Assembly (NCBI GenBank): GCA_903917425.1 | Contig: CAIXAQ010000750.1 | Coordinates: forward strand, 1 to 23,843 | Length of the DNA stretch: 23,843 nucleotides | Source of the DNA: an uncultured Bacteroidales bacterium | GTDB lineage: Bacteria > Bacteroidota > Bacteroidia > Bacteroidales > UBA4417 | Direction: 5' to 3' | Shown: positions 9,367-16,473 of the stretch, one piece after another | Numbering within the stretch: the stretch's first letter is position 1 | How the letters are laid out: each line of letters starts with the position of its first letter | The notes under the pieces: generated by a model | Database searches by the model: none | Seen by the model: the letters and a program-made list of their open reading frames with translations, nothing else | Told to the model about the DNA's origin: nothing | Position numbers and translations under genes: made by a program

Positions 9367-9801
9367 ATGACGACAGACACGAATAACCACGATGAAGCGA
9401 TTCGCCGCATTGTGAGCCGCACCCGGCTCGACAAGCCTTCGGAAGGATTCACCTCCCGAATCATGGATCGCCTGCTGGTTCAACCAGAGCCGGTTAAGAA
9501 ATGGATGATCACCTACCAGTACGGCATCTTGGCCGTGGCTGCCGGTGTGGCTATACTCATGCTCATCTTTCCTGCATGGACAGTTTTTGATTTTGATGCT
9601 CCGGCTCTCGCAACATCGGCTGCACAAATGGCCGGTAACCTGGTTTCCGAAGCTGTTGTAACTATCGGCCAATTGTTTGGCAAAATCGGAGCCCTTGGCA
9701 AATATGCTTATTTTGTCCCCGTTTCGATTGCCTTGCTCCTGGTTTCAATGTTCGACCAGATTATTAGCCGTAAACCAGAGGTTAATGTCACAAAGAGTTA
9801 A
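9367..9801 (+). CDS. Two-TM membrane protein, candidate anti-sigma partner of the ECF factor
   Basis: A protein of 144 residues. The N-terminal ~45 residues are soluble and hydrophilic (MTTDTNNHDEAIRRIVSRTR), followed by LDKPSEGFTSRIMDRL, a KPSxxFTxxVM-type motif often seen in proteins encoded after ECF sigma genes in Bacteroidota. Two membrane segments: ~52-73 (YGILAVAAGVAILMLIFPAW) and ~113-129 (YAYFVPVSIALLLVSMF), with an Ala/Gly-rich segment between. A cytoplasmic N-terminus that binds the sigma factor is the natural model. The protein has no Cys at all, so it lacks the HxxxCxxC zinc site of ZAS anti-sigmas, and it has no large periplasmic sensor like FecR. Anti-sigma function is inferred from gene order and topology, not from a recognised domain. 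Confidence 0.65.
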   Translation: MTTDTNNHDEAIRRIVSRTRLDKPSEGFTSRIMDRLLVQPEPVKKWMITYQYGILAVAAGVAILMLIFPAWTVFDFDAPALATSAAQMAGNLVSEAVVTIGQLFGKIGALGKYAYFVPVSIALLLVSMFDQIISRKPEVNVTKS

Positions 9802-9804
9802 TAG

Positions 9805-9830
9805 TCAATTAATTTACAGCATTTAATTGA
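9805..9830. terminator. AT-rich hairpin between convergent genes
   Basis: Perfect 8-bp arms TCAATTAA (9805-9812) and TTAATTGA (9823-9830) around a 10-base loop, four bases after the stop at 9801. There is no T-tract and the stem is AT-only apart from one pair, so termination is only a possibility. Confidence 0.3.
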
Positions 9831-9880
9831 GGGGCGAGGGGCGAGGAGTGACATGGCGAGGGGTGACATGGCGCGGGCGA
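9831..9880 (+). repeat. G-rich 7/8-base tandem repeat (GGGGCGA family)
   Basis: Successive units are GGGGCGA twice, GGAGTGA, CATGGCGA, GGGGTGA, CATGGCG and CGGGCGA. Six are 7 bases long and one is 8. The block lies between the 3' ends of the putative anti-sigma gene and msrB. The same core appears at about 14551, 14742 (reverse), 15808 and 19313 (reverse). Confidence 0.75.
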
Positions 9881-9961
9881 ATGAAATAAATAATAGAATC
9901 TGATACAGAATTGCGGATACTTCCGACAGATCATTTTGCTGGCCAACGGCAAAATAATTTT

Positions 9962-10510
9962 TTATTTTTTATCAGGAACAAAATCAAGAACAATGGAATT
10001 CATGCAATATCTTTTCCCGGTGGGCTCCGGTCCATCATCGAACAAATGACCTAAATGCCCGTTGCATCTGCCACAGAGAGCTTCAATTCGTTTCATTCCA
10101 TATTTATTGTCCTCTTTATAAACAACGCTGGATTTGTTTGCCTGCTCGAAAAAACTCGGCCAACCGCAACTGCTAGAAAACTTGGCATCCGAACGGAAAA
10201 GCATATTGCCACAAGCGGCGCAGTAATAGGTTCCTTTTTCATCCGTGTTCCAGTATTTCCCGGTAAAGGCGCGCTCGGTATCCGCATGGCGCGACACTTC
10301 GTAAACATCCCCGGGTAATATCTTTTTCCATTCGGCATCCGGTAAAACTAATTTGACGGTGTCGGTCTTCGAATAATAGGGGTTCATGGGTTTATCAGTC
10401 AGATTATTTGTTAGGTTTTGGGTGTTCGAGTTTTGCGCCTGCCCACATGCAGATAGGACAAACAAAGGCAATACCAGTATGAAACTGAATAGCCGGGATA
10501 AAATGTTCAT
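9962..10510 (-). CDS. msrB: Peptide-methionine (R)-S-oxide reductase, lipoprotein form
   Basis: A protein of 182 residues. The N-terminus MNILSRLFSFILVLPLFVLSAC is a lipoprotein signal with lipobox LSAC (C22), followed by a Gln/Asn/Thr-rich tether to ~45. So the enzyme is probably membrane-anchored in the envelope, repairing oxidised methionine (R epimer) in exported proteins. The MsrB domain spans ~50-180: VSRHADTERAFTGKYW, two zinc CxxC pairs (C97/C100 in CAAC, C146/C149 in CGRC), SSCGWPSF (C115, a candidate resolving Cys), GHLGHLFDDGP, and the catalytic C169 in RYCMNS. All key residues are present and the length is normal for a single-domain MsrB plus signal. No msrA is fused or adjacent. 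The gene stands alone, with an inverted repeat 33-63 bp upstream that may regulate it. Confidence 0.95.
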   Translation of the reverse strand: MNILSRLFSFILVLPLFVLSACGQAQNSNTQNLTNNLTDKPMNPYYSKTDTVKLVLPDAEWKKILPGDVYEVSRHADTERAFTGKYWNTDEKGTYYCAACGNMLFRSDAKFSSSCGWPSFFEQANKSSVVYKEDNKYGMKRIEALCGRCNGHLGHLFDDGPEPTGKRYCMNSIVLDFVPDKK

Positions 10511-10542
10511 TGTGATAATTTGAAATATTTACCTGTATTAAC

Positions 10543-10573
10543 ACTTTACTTCATTTTTTGTTTGGAGTAAAGT
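10543..10573 (-). promoter_or_regulatory. Inverted repeat upstream of msrB, candidate operator
   Basis: Perfect 8-bp arms ACTTTACT (10543-10550) and AGTAAAGT (10566-10573) separated by 15 bases, about two helical turns centre to centre. It lies 33-63 bp upstream of the msrB start, where a promoter would be expected. A weak TACTTTAC -7-like box overlaps one arm. No regulator is identified. Confidence 0.35.
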
Positions 10574-10621
10574 ACATAAACTCATATTGACGGTAGTATT
10601 AAACGTACGTGAAATACAAGG

Positions 10622-10639
10622 CATATTATTGATAATATG
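10622..10639. promoter_or_regulatory. Perfect palindrome in the msrB / lamin-tail gene gap
   Basis: CATATTAT-TG-ATAATATG: 8-bp arms with a two-base centre. It is 87 bp beyond the stop of the lamin-tail gene and 112 bp before msrB. The tiny loop makes a protein-binding site more likely than a terminator, but AT-richness means chance is possible. Confidence 0.25.
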
Positions 10640-10725
10640 ATGATTGCAAAACATAGCACCTTATTTGAATCAATATTCCGACAGAAGATTTTCCGGAATA
10701 ACGTTTATTCAAAAACCATTTATAC

Positions 10726-13323
10726 TTATAACTTCCCTCCCAAAATGGTCGACTTCTTATAACGTTTTACATTTCCCTGCAAGTCGAAGATCTCTACAAA
10801 AATAATATACCTGCCAATGGAGGCTTTCAGCTTGTCGTTGGTAATGCCATCCCACGAAAATACGCCTGTAGTTCCGCATAATTCCTGGTTTACGAGGTTG
10901 CGCACCAGCCGGCCGCTGGCATCGTAAATGGTGATTGTAGCATTGTTTCCGGATGCCCCGAAAGTGTATGCAATGTTCAGAACATCATTATACCCGTCAT
11001 TATCGGGCGAGAAAATACCAGGCGAAAGCACAATTTCATTGTTATCAGTTATTGTTGCTCCAAATTGCGAGTTTTTATACCCCGGCGTTCCATAGCCTAC
11101 TGCTTCGGAAGCTGAATGCCAGTTTGTCACATCATTAGAAAGCCTTTCAGGACTTATCCTTTCGAGTGAAACACCGTCAACACTGGTGAGTAAGGGATAT
11201 TGCATTGCGGCAGTATAGGTTACCAAATCGAGTAACATACCACCTTTGCTAGCTAAAGCAATCACACCGTCTTCGTTGTTCATGGTCGGAAAAGTTTGCA
11301 TATTGATAAATCCTGCGGGATTGGTAGTTTTATAAAATTTCCTCACCGCCGAACTGTCCGTCGAGAGCGCAAAATAATCACCCGGAAGGATCAGAAATGG
11401 TTGTGCACTTATTTCGCATGACTTTGTAATTACCTGTCCTATAGTGTCGTAATTGGCTAATATCAAACTTTTCAGATCAATTACCTTGGTGGAACGGTTA
11501 TATATTTCAACGAAATCAACACAAGCCGTTACCGGATCAAAAAGCAACTCGTTGATCACAATATCGTTGGCCGCAGCATCAACCGGAATCGCAAAACGGT
11601 AAGAAGTTCCGGATAAAACCGGGTTTCCTGCACAATCGGTAATGTTGCCTGTGCCCGTGAGCGTATAAATGGTGCTTACGGCAAGCGGCGAAGGCAATGT
11701 GAGATAAGCAACCCGGTAATCAGGGCTTTGCACCAAAACACTGACAGGATTTCCTATTCCATTATCGATGGTATAATTCGCTTTTTTAGCAATTTCTATG
11801 CTGTCGCAGGATTCGGAGAACCAAACCGTTATATGCAGGGCATCGTTCACCCCCACACGGCTGATTGCGGGAGGTACATGGTCGGGATTGGGTGCATTTA
11901 CCGAATTTATTTTGCCCGGAGTGCCGCCGGTGTTGTTGTTACAAACCTTCCAGTTGGCAGCTTCGCCACAGGGATTTAACGGATCAATCATTTCGAGCGA
12001 CCAGCCACCGTCTTTTTTATAACTATCCTGGTACCAGGCATCGGAATAGTTAACGGAATGAATTACATTGCCGGCATAATCCTTCAAGGTTATGGTACTT
12101 CCTGCATTGGTAACGGCAAAACTGCTGAAATCGATCACGGGGCCAAATGGTTCGAGCAAAGGTTTTGAACCATCATCGCATAAAATTACATACCCGCCGG
12201 CTGGGATAGTATACTGTGGCAAGAGTTTCAGGCTGCTTCCGAGCAGCAATTCCCAGTTTTTTAACTCCACCGGAAAAGCACTGCGATTATAGAGTTCAAT
12301 ATATTCAGCATCAGGCAAACTTACGGTTGGCGTGGGGTCGGCCATAATTTCATTTATAAGTACATCGAACGTTTTTGCCCGATGCCAGGCAAAAGGGAAT
12401 TGGGTTGTTGCCATCACATTTCCGGCGAGATCCTTTACATTCGCTACCGACAAGGTATAGGATAGATCGGGTGTAAAGGCCTGTGAAAAGGTAAGATGTA
12501 CAACAGAAGGATCAATAATATCCTGGGCAGCCGATCCCGGGATCATTCCGCCGGGTGTAACCGAATAATTATTGAGGGTAGTGGCACTGCCAGTTTCAAC
12601 AGCTTCACTGAATTTTACGGATATTGTATTACCCGATTCCAATACCGCCGAAAGTGCAGCCGGAGGTGTATTGTCAACCAGAATCGGGCCGGCGTAAAAA
12701 TCGTCGAAATAGAATTTTGTGCTGTTGCTGCTGGTAAATTTGCAATAAACGCCTGAATAGCTGCCATTTACAAACGTATTATCAATACCGCTTGCCTGAA
12801 GCTGGTAATTATTTCCTCCGCTTGCATCGGCATATACTTTCCAGTTTCCCCCGTTTGTACGAACCACTTTCACTTTTATGGCAAAGGATGCGGCGATAAA
12901 AGCCTCGGTGCCGCGGCACACCACGGTATGCGTGTTTCCTGACTGCCGCACCAGTTCGATGGCATCACTTGAGCCACTTTCACCCAATTTTATATAATAC
13001 CCAATGAGCGGACTTTTTAAATCCTGCTGATCGGACGAAAGGTAAACCCGTGCCATATTGTTGTCGGAAGGGGCAAAAGGCAGTTTAGCCCAGCAACTCC
13101 ATTCCATTTCGGCCGAAGAGGTTATAGGCACGGCTAGTGTGGCCGTGGCGTCTCCCGAGGCATTCAGTTGCAACTGAAAAGCGGTATTAACTTTAAATAA
13201 GGCTACATCGCCAGTCCAGGTTGGGTTGGAGGTGAAATCGCCATCCGAAAAATTTTCGGTAAACTGAGCCATTGTTACAAAAGGAATAAAAACAGCTCCC
13301 AGAAAAAGCAGAATTTTATGCAT
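10726..13323 (-). CDS. Secreted lamin-tail-domain surface protein with C-terminal sorting-like domain
   Basis: A protein of 865 residues from ATG at 13323. Signal peptide at 1-20 (MHKILLFLGAVFIPFVTMAQ). In order: a beta-sandwich of LamG type at ~21-212 (ends in FYFDDFYAGP); an SbsA/Big_5-like Ig domain at ~217-312 (VKFSEAVETGSATTLNNY); lamin-tail domain 1 at ~318-472 (VLINEIMADPTP, EYIELYNRS); a second Ig-like domain at ~484-580 (VWFSESCDSIEIAKKANY); lamin-tail domain 2 at ~586-752 (IVINELLFDPV, FVEIYNRST). The last ~100 residues, from FSPDNDGYNDVLNI through TIYDASGRLVRNL to GRYIIFVEIFDLQG, resemble FlgD-like/T9SS C-terminal domains. A GTG start 16 codons upstream would put a basic stretch before the signal peptide, so ATG is preferred. 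Probably a T9SS-exported surface or adhesive protein with no catalytic motif; its ligand is unknown. Confidence 0.85.
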   Translation of the reverse strand: MHKILLFLGAVFIPFVTMAQFTENFSDGDFTSNPTWTGDVALFKVNTAFQLQLNASGDATATLAVPITSSAEMEWSCWAKLPFAPSDNNMARVYLSSDQQDLKSPLIGYYIKLGESGSSDAIELVRQSGNTHTVVCRGTEAFIAASFAIKVKVVRTNGGNWKVYADASGGNNYQLQASGIDNTFVNGSYSGVYCKFTSSNSTKFYFDDFYAGPILVDNTPPAALSAVLESGNTISVKFSEAVETGSATTLNNYSVTPGGMIPGSAAQDIIDPSVVHLTFSQAFTPDLSYTLSVANVKDLAGNVMATTQFPFAWHRAKTFDVLINEIMADPTPTVSLPDAEYIELYNRSAFPVELKNWELLLGSSLKLLPQYTIPAGGYVILCDDGSKPLLEPFGPVIDFSSFAVTNAGSTITLKDYAGNVIHSVNYSDAWYQDSYKKDGGWSLEMIDPLNPCGEAANWKVCNNNTGGTPGKINSVNAPNPDHVPPAISRVGVNDALHITVWFSESCDSIEIAKKANYTIDNGIGNPVSVLVQSPDYRVAYLTLPSPLAVSTIYTLTGTGNITDCAGNPVLSGTSYRFAIPVDAAANDIVINELLFDPVTACVDFVEIYNRSTKVIDLKSLILANYDTIGQVITKSCEISAQPFLILPGDYFALSTDSSAVRKFYKTTNPAGFINMQTFPTMNNEDGVIALASKGGMLLDLVTYTAAMQYPLLTSVDGVSLERISPERLSNDVTNWHSASEAVGYGTPGYKNSQFGATITDNNEIVLSPGIFSPDNDGYNDVLNIAYTFGASGNNATITIYDASGRLVRNLVNQELCGTTGVFSWDGITNDKLKASIGRYIIFVEIFDLQGNVKRYKKSTILGGKL

Positions 13324-13389
13324 AATGCAAAGGATTGATTTCCGACGATGGTAAATGTAGTATTTTTGCACCGTTCAAAAAAATTTTTG

Positions 13390-13420
13390 TAAAGTTATAA
13401 AATAGCCCCGATGATGCAAA
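13390..13420 (-). promoter_or_regulatory. Bacteroidota-type promoter of the lamin-tail protein gene
   Basis: On the minus strand: TTTG (13420-13417), 19-base spacer, TAACTTTA (13397-13390). One mismatch to the consensus, at the last -7 base. Predicted start near 13383 with a ~60-base leader to ATG at 13323. Confidence 0.6.
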
Positions 13421-13489
13421 AAACAGATTCGCGTGCTCTTTTAAAATCAGTACATATTTTGTTAAGTACATAATAATCAATAGATAAAT

Positions 13490-14496
13490 ATGAAAATTGC
13501 ACTTGTAGGTGCCACCGGATTAGTTGGCAGCATTATGCTTAAAGTTCTGGAAGAAGCGCGGTACATTTCATTCGATAAAATTACCGAGATCATCCCGGTG
13601 GCTTCCGAAAAATCAGTAGGTAAAGATTTGCTTTTCAACAACATGCCCCGCAAAATTGTGAGTATCACCGATGCAATCGCCATGAAACCCGAAATTGCCA
13701 TATTTTCGGCCGGGGCATCTGTTTCGCGCACGTACGCCCCTCTTTTTGCCGAGGCCGGCACTTTTGTCATCGATAACAGTTCGGCCTGGCGCATGGATGA
13801 TGAAATTCCCCTCGTTGTTCCCGAAATAAACGCTTCGCTGCTTACCCATAAAACCCGTATCATCGCAAACCCCAATTGCAGCACCATTCAGATGGTACTT
13901 GCTTTATCGCTGCTGCATCAGCATTTGAAGATAAAACGGCTGGTTGTTTCAACCTATCAGTCCGTGTCCGGAACCGGGCAAAAGGCCGTGGAGCAATGAT
14001 GAACGAACGCGCCGGTACGCGTACAAATATGGTTTATCCGCATCCTATCGATATGAACCTGTTCCCGCACGGCGGCACTTTCGAAAGCAACGGCTATACC
14101 ACCGAGGAAACGAAACTGCTGAACGAAACCCGTAAAATATTGGGCGATAACTCAATACGGGTTACTGCAACGGTGGTTCGTGTACCCGTTACCGGGGGGC
14201 ATTCGGAATCGGTTAATGTGGAATTCGAAAAAGAATTCGAAATGGAATGGATAACCAAACTCCTGTCGCTTACCAAAGGGGTGGTGGTACAGGACGATCC
14301 TGAAAAATCCATCTACCCAATGCCTAAATATGCCGAAGGCCGCGATGAAGTTTTCGTGGGTCGCATTCGCCGCGACGAATCACAGCCCAACAGCATCAAC
14401 TTATGGATTGTGGCCGACAACCTCCGCAAAGGAGCTGCTACAAACGCTGTTCAGATTGCTGCTTACCTGGTGGATAATGAGTTTGTAAACGTCTGA
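13490..14496 (+). pseudogene. asd: Aspartate-semialdehyde dehydrogenase, split by a one-base frameshift
   Basis: Two adjoining frames together make one complete ASADH of ~336 residues, the enzyme that reduces aspartyl-4-phosphate to aspartate semialdehyde for Lys/DAP, Thr and Met synthesis. Part 1 (13490-13999, 169 residues) has GATGLVG (7-13), FSAGASVSR, VIDNSSAWRMDD and the catalytic C130 in NPNCSTIQ, and stops after TGQKAVEQ. Part 2 resumes at 13999 with MNERAG and carries the second half: VYPHPIDMNLFPH, VPVTGGHSESVNVEFE (catalytic His ~238), DEVFVGRIRRDESQPN and DNLRKGAATNAVQIA. One base is missing between CAA (13994-13996) and ATG (13999); family members read ...Q-L-x-NERAG there. The stop and the new ATG overlap as TGATG, so coupled translation of two half-proteins is conceivable. 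Both halves keep every key residue. A sequencing error, a recent mutation or a true split gene are all possible. Confidence 0.9.
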
Positions 14497-14515
14497 AAAA
14501 TAATACACTCTTTGG

Positions 14516-14639
14516 GAGACTGTTTAAAATTGTTTATAAAAGATTCTGAAGGGGCGAAGGGCGACAAGGAGAGGGGCGAATGTCGGAAATATACTATGGT
14601 TTGTGATCTTCAATTGTGAATTCTTCCGTCTTCCGACCT
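14516..14639 (+). repeat. Direct repeat, copy A (behind asd)
   Basis: Starts 20 bp after the asd stop. Shared blocks with copy B (15774-15919), in the same order: GAGACT, TTTAAAATTGTTT, GATTCTGAAGGGG, GAGGGGCGAATG, AATATACT, TTGTGATC, TTCCGTCTTC. It contains GGGGCGA-type units at 14551-14579. The rest of the 14497-14817 gap holds the ribF promoter and a C-rich repeat. Confidence 0.8.
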
Positions 14640-14659
14640 TTACGCTTTCGGAGTAAAGA

Positions 14660-14690
14660 TTTGGTAAATTTTACAAGTGTCTTATTTTTG
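14660..14690 (+). promoter_or_regulatory. Bacteroidota-type promoter of ribF
   Basis: TTTG (14660-14663), 19-base spacer, TATTTTTG (14683-14690): an exact consensus match. Predicted start near 14697 gives a leader of ~120 bases that includes the C-rich repeat at 14735-14770. I see no FMN riboswitch-like pattern in that leader. Confidence 0.75.
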
Positions 14691-14734
14691 TTAAAATAAA
14701 TAATCAAATCCAACACTCTTTATTCGTTTCCACT

Positions 14735-14770
14735 CTCCCTCTCGCCCATCTCCCTGTCGCCTTGTCTGCC
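14735..14770 (-). repeat. C-rich 7/8-base repeat in the ribF leader (reverse GGGGCGA family)
   Basis: Imperfect units such as TCGCCCA, TCTCCCTG and TCGCCTTG, the reverse-strand form of the G-rich family at 9831 and 14551. It is inverted relative to the block in direct-repeat copy A, 160-190 bp upstream. Confidence 0.5.
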
Positions 14771-14817
14771 TATTCCTCAACCCCCTCTAACTTCACTCTA
14801 AATCCCAATCCCGATAA

Positions 14818-15765
14818 ATGCGAATCTACCATCAGCTATCCGAATTCACTTCTCCATGCCATCCGGTAGCAACAGTCGGGGTTTTTGACGGGGTACATAA
14901 AGGGCACCTGGAAATAATCAAAAGACTTTCGGCTTTAGCAAGGGAGAGAAATTGCGAATCGGTGATCATTACTTTTGAGCCGCATCCGCGACTGGTACTG
15001 CCTCACCACGCCGAAGTGAGGCTGTTGCAAACACTCGACGAAAAGCTTCAGCGCTTCGAATTAGCCGGAGTTGATGTGGTGGTAGTTATTCCTTTCGACC
15101 GTGAATTTTCGAAAATCACGCCACACGATTTTATTAAAAAAATACTTGTTGACACATTGCAGGTTAGCCATGTGATTACCGGTTACGATCATTTTTTCGG
15201 TCAGAACAGGCAGGGCGGTTTCGAATTGCTCAGCGAAATGGGTAAGCAATATAATTTTACGGTGGACGAATTACCCATGGTTTCTGAAGGTCACATCACT
15301 ATAAGTTCCTCATCGGTGCGACGCTGGTTGCTTGATGGAGCGGTTGCCGTGGCCGCCTCCATGTTAGGATACCATTACAGTTTAACGGGCGAAGTGGTAA
15401 CCGGCAATAAAATCGGGCGGAATATTGGTTATCCGACCGCTAACCTGAAACCAGACAGCACGTACAAATTAATTCCCTGCCAGGGCGTTTATGCTTCGCA
15501 GGTCCGGTTTAACGACTTGGTTTACAATGGAATGAGTAATATTGGTTACAGGCCGACCATTGATGCCGACCACCTTACGATAGAAGTAAATATTTTCGAT
15601 TTCGACCAGGATATTTATAACCGGCAAATTACACTGTCGTTTTTAGAGCGCATCCGCAGCGAAAGGAAATTTAATAGTTTAAGCGAACTCCAACTCCAGT
15701 TAGGCAAGGATAAACTGGCGGCTAATGAATTTTTTGAAAGCAGGTACTTTTTTTTCTATTCCTGA
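14818..15765 (+). CDS. ribF: Bifunctional riboflavin kinase / FAD synthetase
   Basis: A protein of 315 residues, the usual length. It phosphorylates riboflavin to FMN and adenylylates FMN to FAD, in the cytoplasm. The N-terminal FMN adenylyltransferase domain has GVFDGVHKGH (21-30, the nucleotidyltransferase HxGH signature), IITFEPHPR, VSHVITGYDHFFGQNRQG and the ISSSSVRRWLLDG motif. The C-terminal riboflavin kinase domain begins at TGEVVTGNKIGRNIGYPTANL, with PTAN at 206-209, followed by GVYASQVRF, YNGMSNIGYRPTID and IEVNIFDFDQDIY with the catalytic Glu. All motifs are intact. It has its own perfect promoter and is flanked on both sides by copies of an intergenic direct repeat. The ATG is the only start that leaves the first strand of the transferase fold intact. 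Confidence 0.97.
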   Translation: MRIYHQLSEFTSPCHPVATVGVFDGVHKGHLEIIKRLSALARERNCESVIITFEPHPRLVLPHHAEVRLLQTLDEKLQRFELAGVDVVVVIPFDREFSKITPHDFIKKILVDTLQVSHVITGYDHFFGQNRQGGFELLSEMGKQYNFTVDELPMVSEGHITISSSSVRRWLLDGAVAVAASMLGYHYSLTGEVVTGNKIGRNIGYPTANLKPDSTYKLIPCQGVYASQVRFNDLVYNGMSNIGYRPTIDADHLTIEVNIFDFDQDIYNRQITLSFLERIRSERKFNSLSELQLQLGKDKLAANEFFESRYFFFYS

Positions 15766-15773
15766 AAGTATTA

Positions 15774-15919
15774 GAGACTTTTTAAAATTGTTTTTTGAGA
15801 TTCTGAAGGGGTGAAGGGTGCTTCGGCTTCGCTCAGCATAAACATGGTGAGGGGCGAATGCCGGGAATATACTGTGAAATTGTGATCCTTTTTTAGTGTT
15901 TTTCCGTCTTCGGACTTCC
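15774..15919 (+). repeat. Direct repeat, copy B (behind ribF)
   Basis: Begins 9 bp after the ribF stop and matches copy A (14516-14639) in blocks across its full length. It is ~22 bp longer because of an insert centred on CTTCGGCTTCGCTCAGCA (~15820-15842) within the G-rich units. That insert resembles a short repeat I recall from intergenic regions of other Bacteroidota genomes. Confidence 0.8.
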
Positions 15920-16202
15920 ATATTGCAATGCCTTAATTGTATATTTTAACCGGGCAACAAGGATTTGCAATATAAAGCCTGCAATATTCGTTACATCTTA
16001 TTCCTTATGCGCAAATCTTAATTGCTCTTTGAAAACATTCCCCCTTTTGCATTTTAATGCATTACAAATACGTTTATCCTGAAGTCGGTTTTTCATTGTT
16101 TAAATTTGATTTATTGCTGATATGATATTGAATTAAAGAAGTTTTAACCCAGCCATAAAATCCGGTTTACAATACTTTTAAAATAGAATCGTTATTCAAA
16201 TA
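15920..16202. other. AT-rich non-coding stretch
   Basis: I find no convincing gene here. It contains two TTTGCAATAT/TGCAATAT copies, a small inverted repeat TGCATT-TT-AATGCA (16048-16061) and a -7-like TAAATTTG (16101-16108) without a -33 partner. It is probably decayed coding or spacer DNA upstream of the orphan sorting domain. Confidence 0.5.
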
Positions 16203-16412
16203 ATGACCAACTTTCATTGGATATTTTATAAATGTACACTTGAAATATTGGATATATATGGGCGTAAAGTCATCACATTACTCGATAATGAAATGCTGGC
16301 CGGAGGAAAACAATCAAGGGCATTCAATATAAGTAGGCTGGCACCAGGCACATACACGTATCGCCTTATTTCGAACAGTACCAATGCAAAAGGATTGATT
16401 ATTAAACAATAA
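16203..16412 (+). pseudogene. Orphan T9SS type-A sorting domain (gene remnant)
   Basis: A 69-residue frame that is almost entirely a T9SS type-A C-terminal domain: LEILDIYGRKVITLLDNE, then AFNISRLAPGTYTYRLIS and a GLIIKQ end. These domains normally end proteins of several hundred residues. Here the frame is closed by a stop at 16179-16181 and there is no signal peptide, so the domain cannot be exported as it stands. It is best read as the tail of a lost secreted protein, or a sorting cassette separated from its host by recombination. It is followed within 10 bp by a strong hairpin. The next gene, a type-B T9SS protein, starts 62 bp downstream on the same strand. Confidence 0.75.
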
Positions 16413-16420
16413 TTAAAATC

Positions 16421-16462
16421 ATAATCCGGATACTGCATTGCATAGTGCAGTATCTGGATTAT
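16421..16462 (+). terminator. Strong hairpin between the orphan sorting domain and the next gene
   Basis: A 17-bp stem, 16421-16437 with 16446-16462, with one G-U pair and an 8-base loop TTGCATAG. It begins 9 bp after the orphan domain's stop and ends 11 bp before ATG 16474. There is no clear T-tract after it. It could end transcription of the remnant or control entry into the next gene by covering its leader. Confidence 0.55.
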
Positions 16463-16473
16463 TATGTTTCACT

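Noticed and set aside
13324..13371. GTG start for the lamin-tail protein
   Set aside because: It would place a 16-residue basic stretch before an otherwise normal signal peptide that begins at ATG 13323.
13988..14005. Programmed frameshift in asd
   Set aside because: There is no slippery heptamer or obvious downstream pseudoknot at the junction, and ASADH genes are not known to use one. Reinitiation, mutation or read error explain it better.
14697..14817. FMN riboswitch in the ribF leader
   Set aside because: I could not find the conserved paired elements of an RFN motif. The leader is mostly a C-rich repeat.
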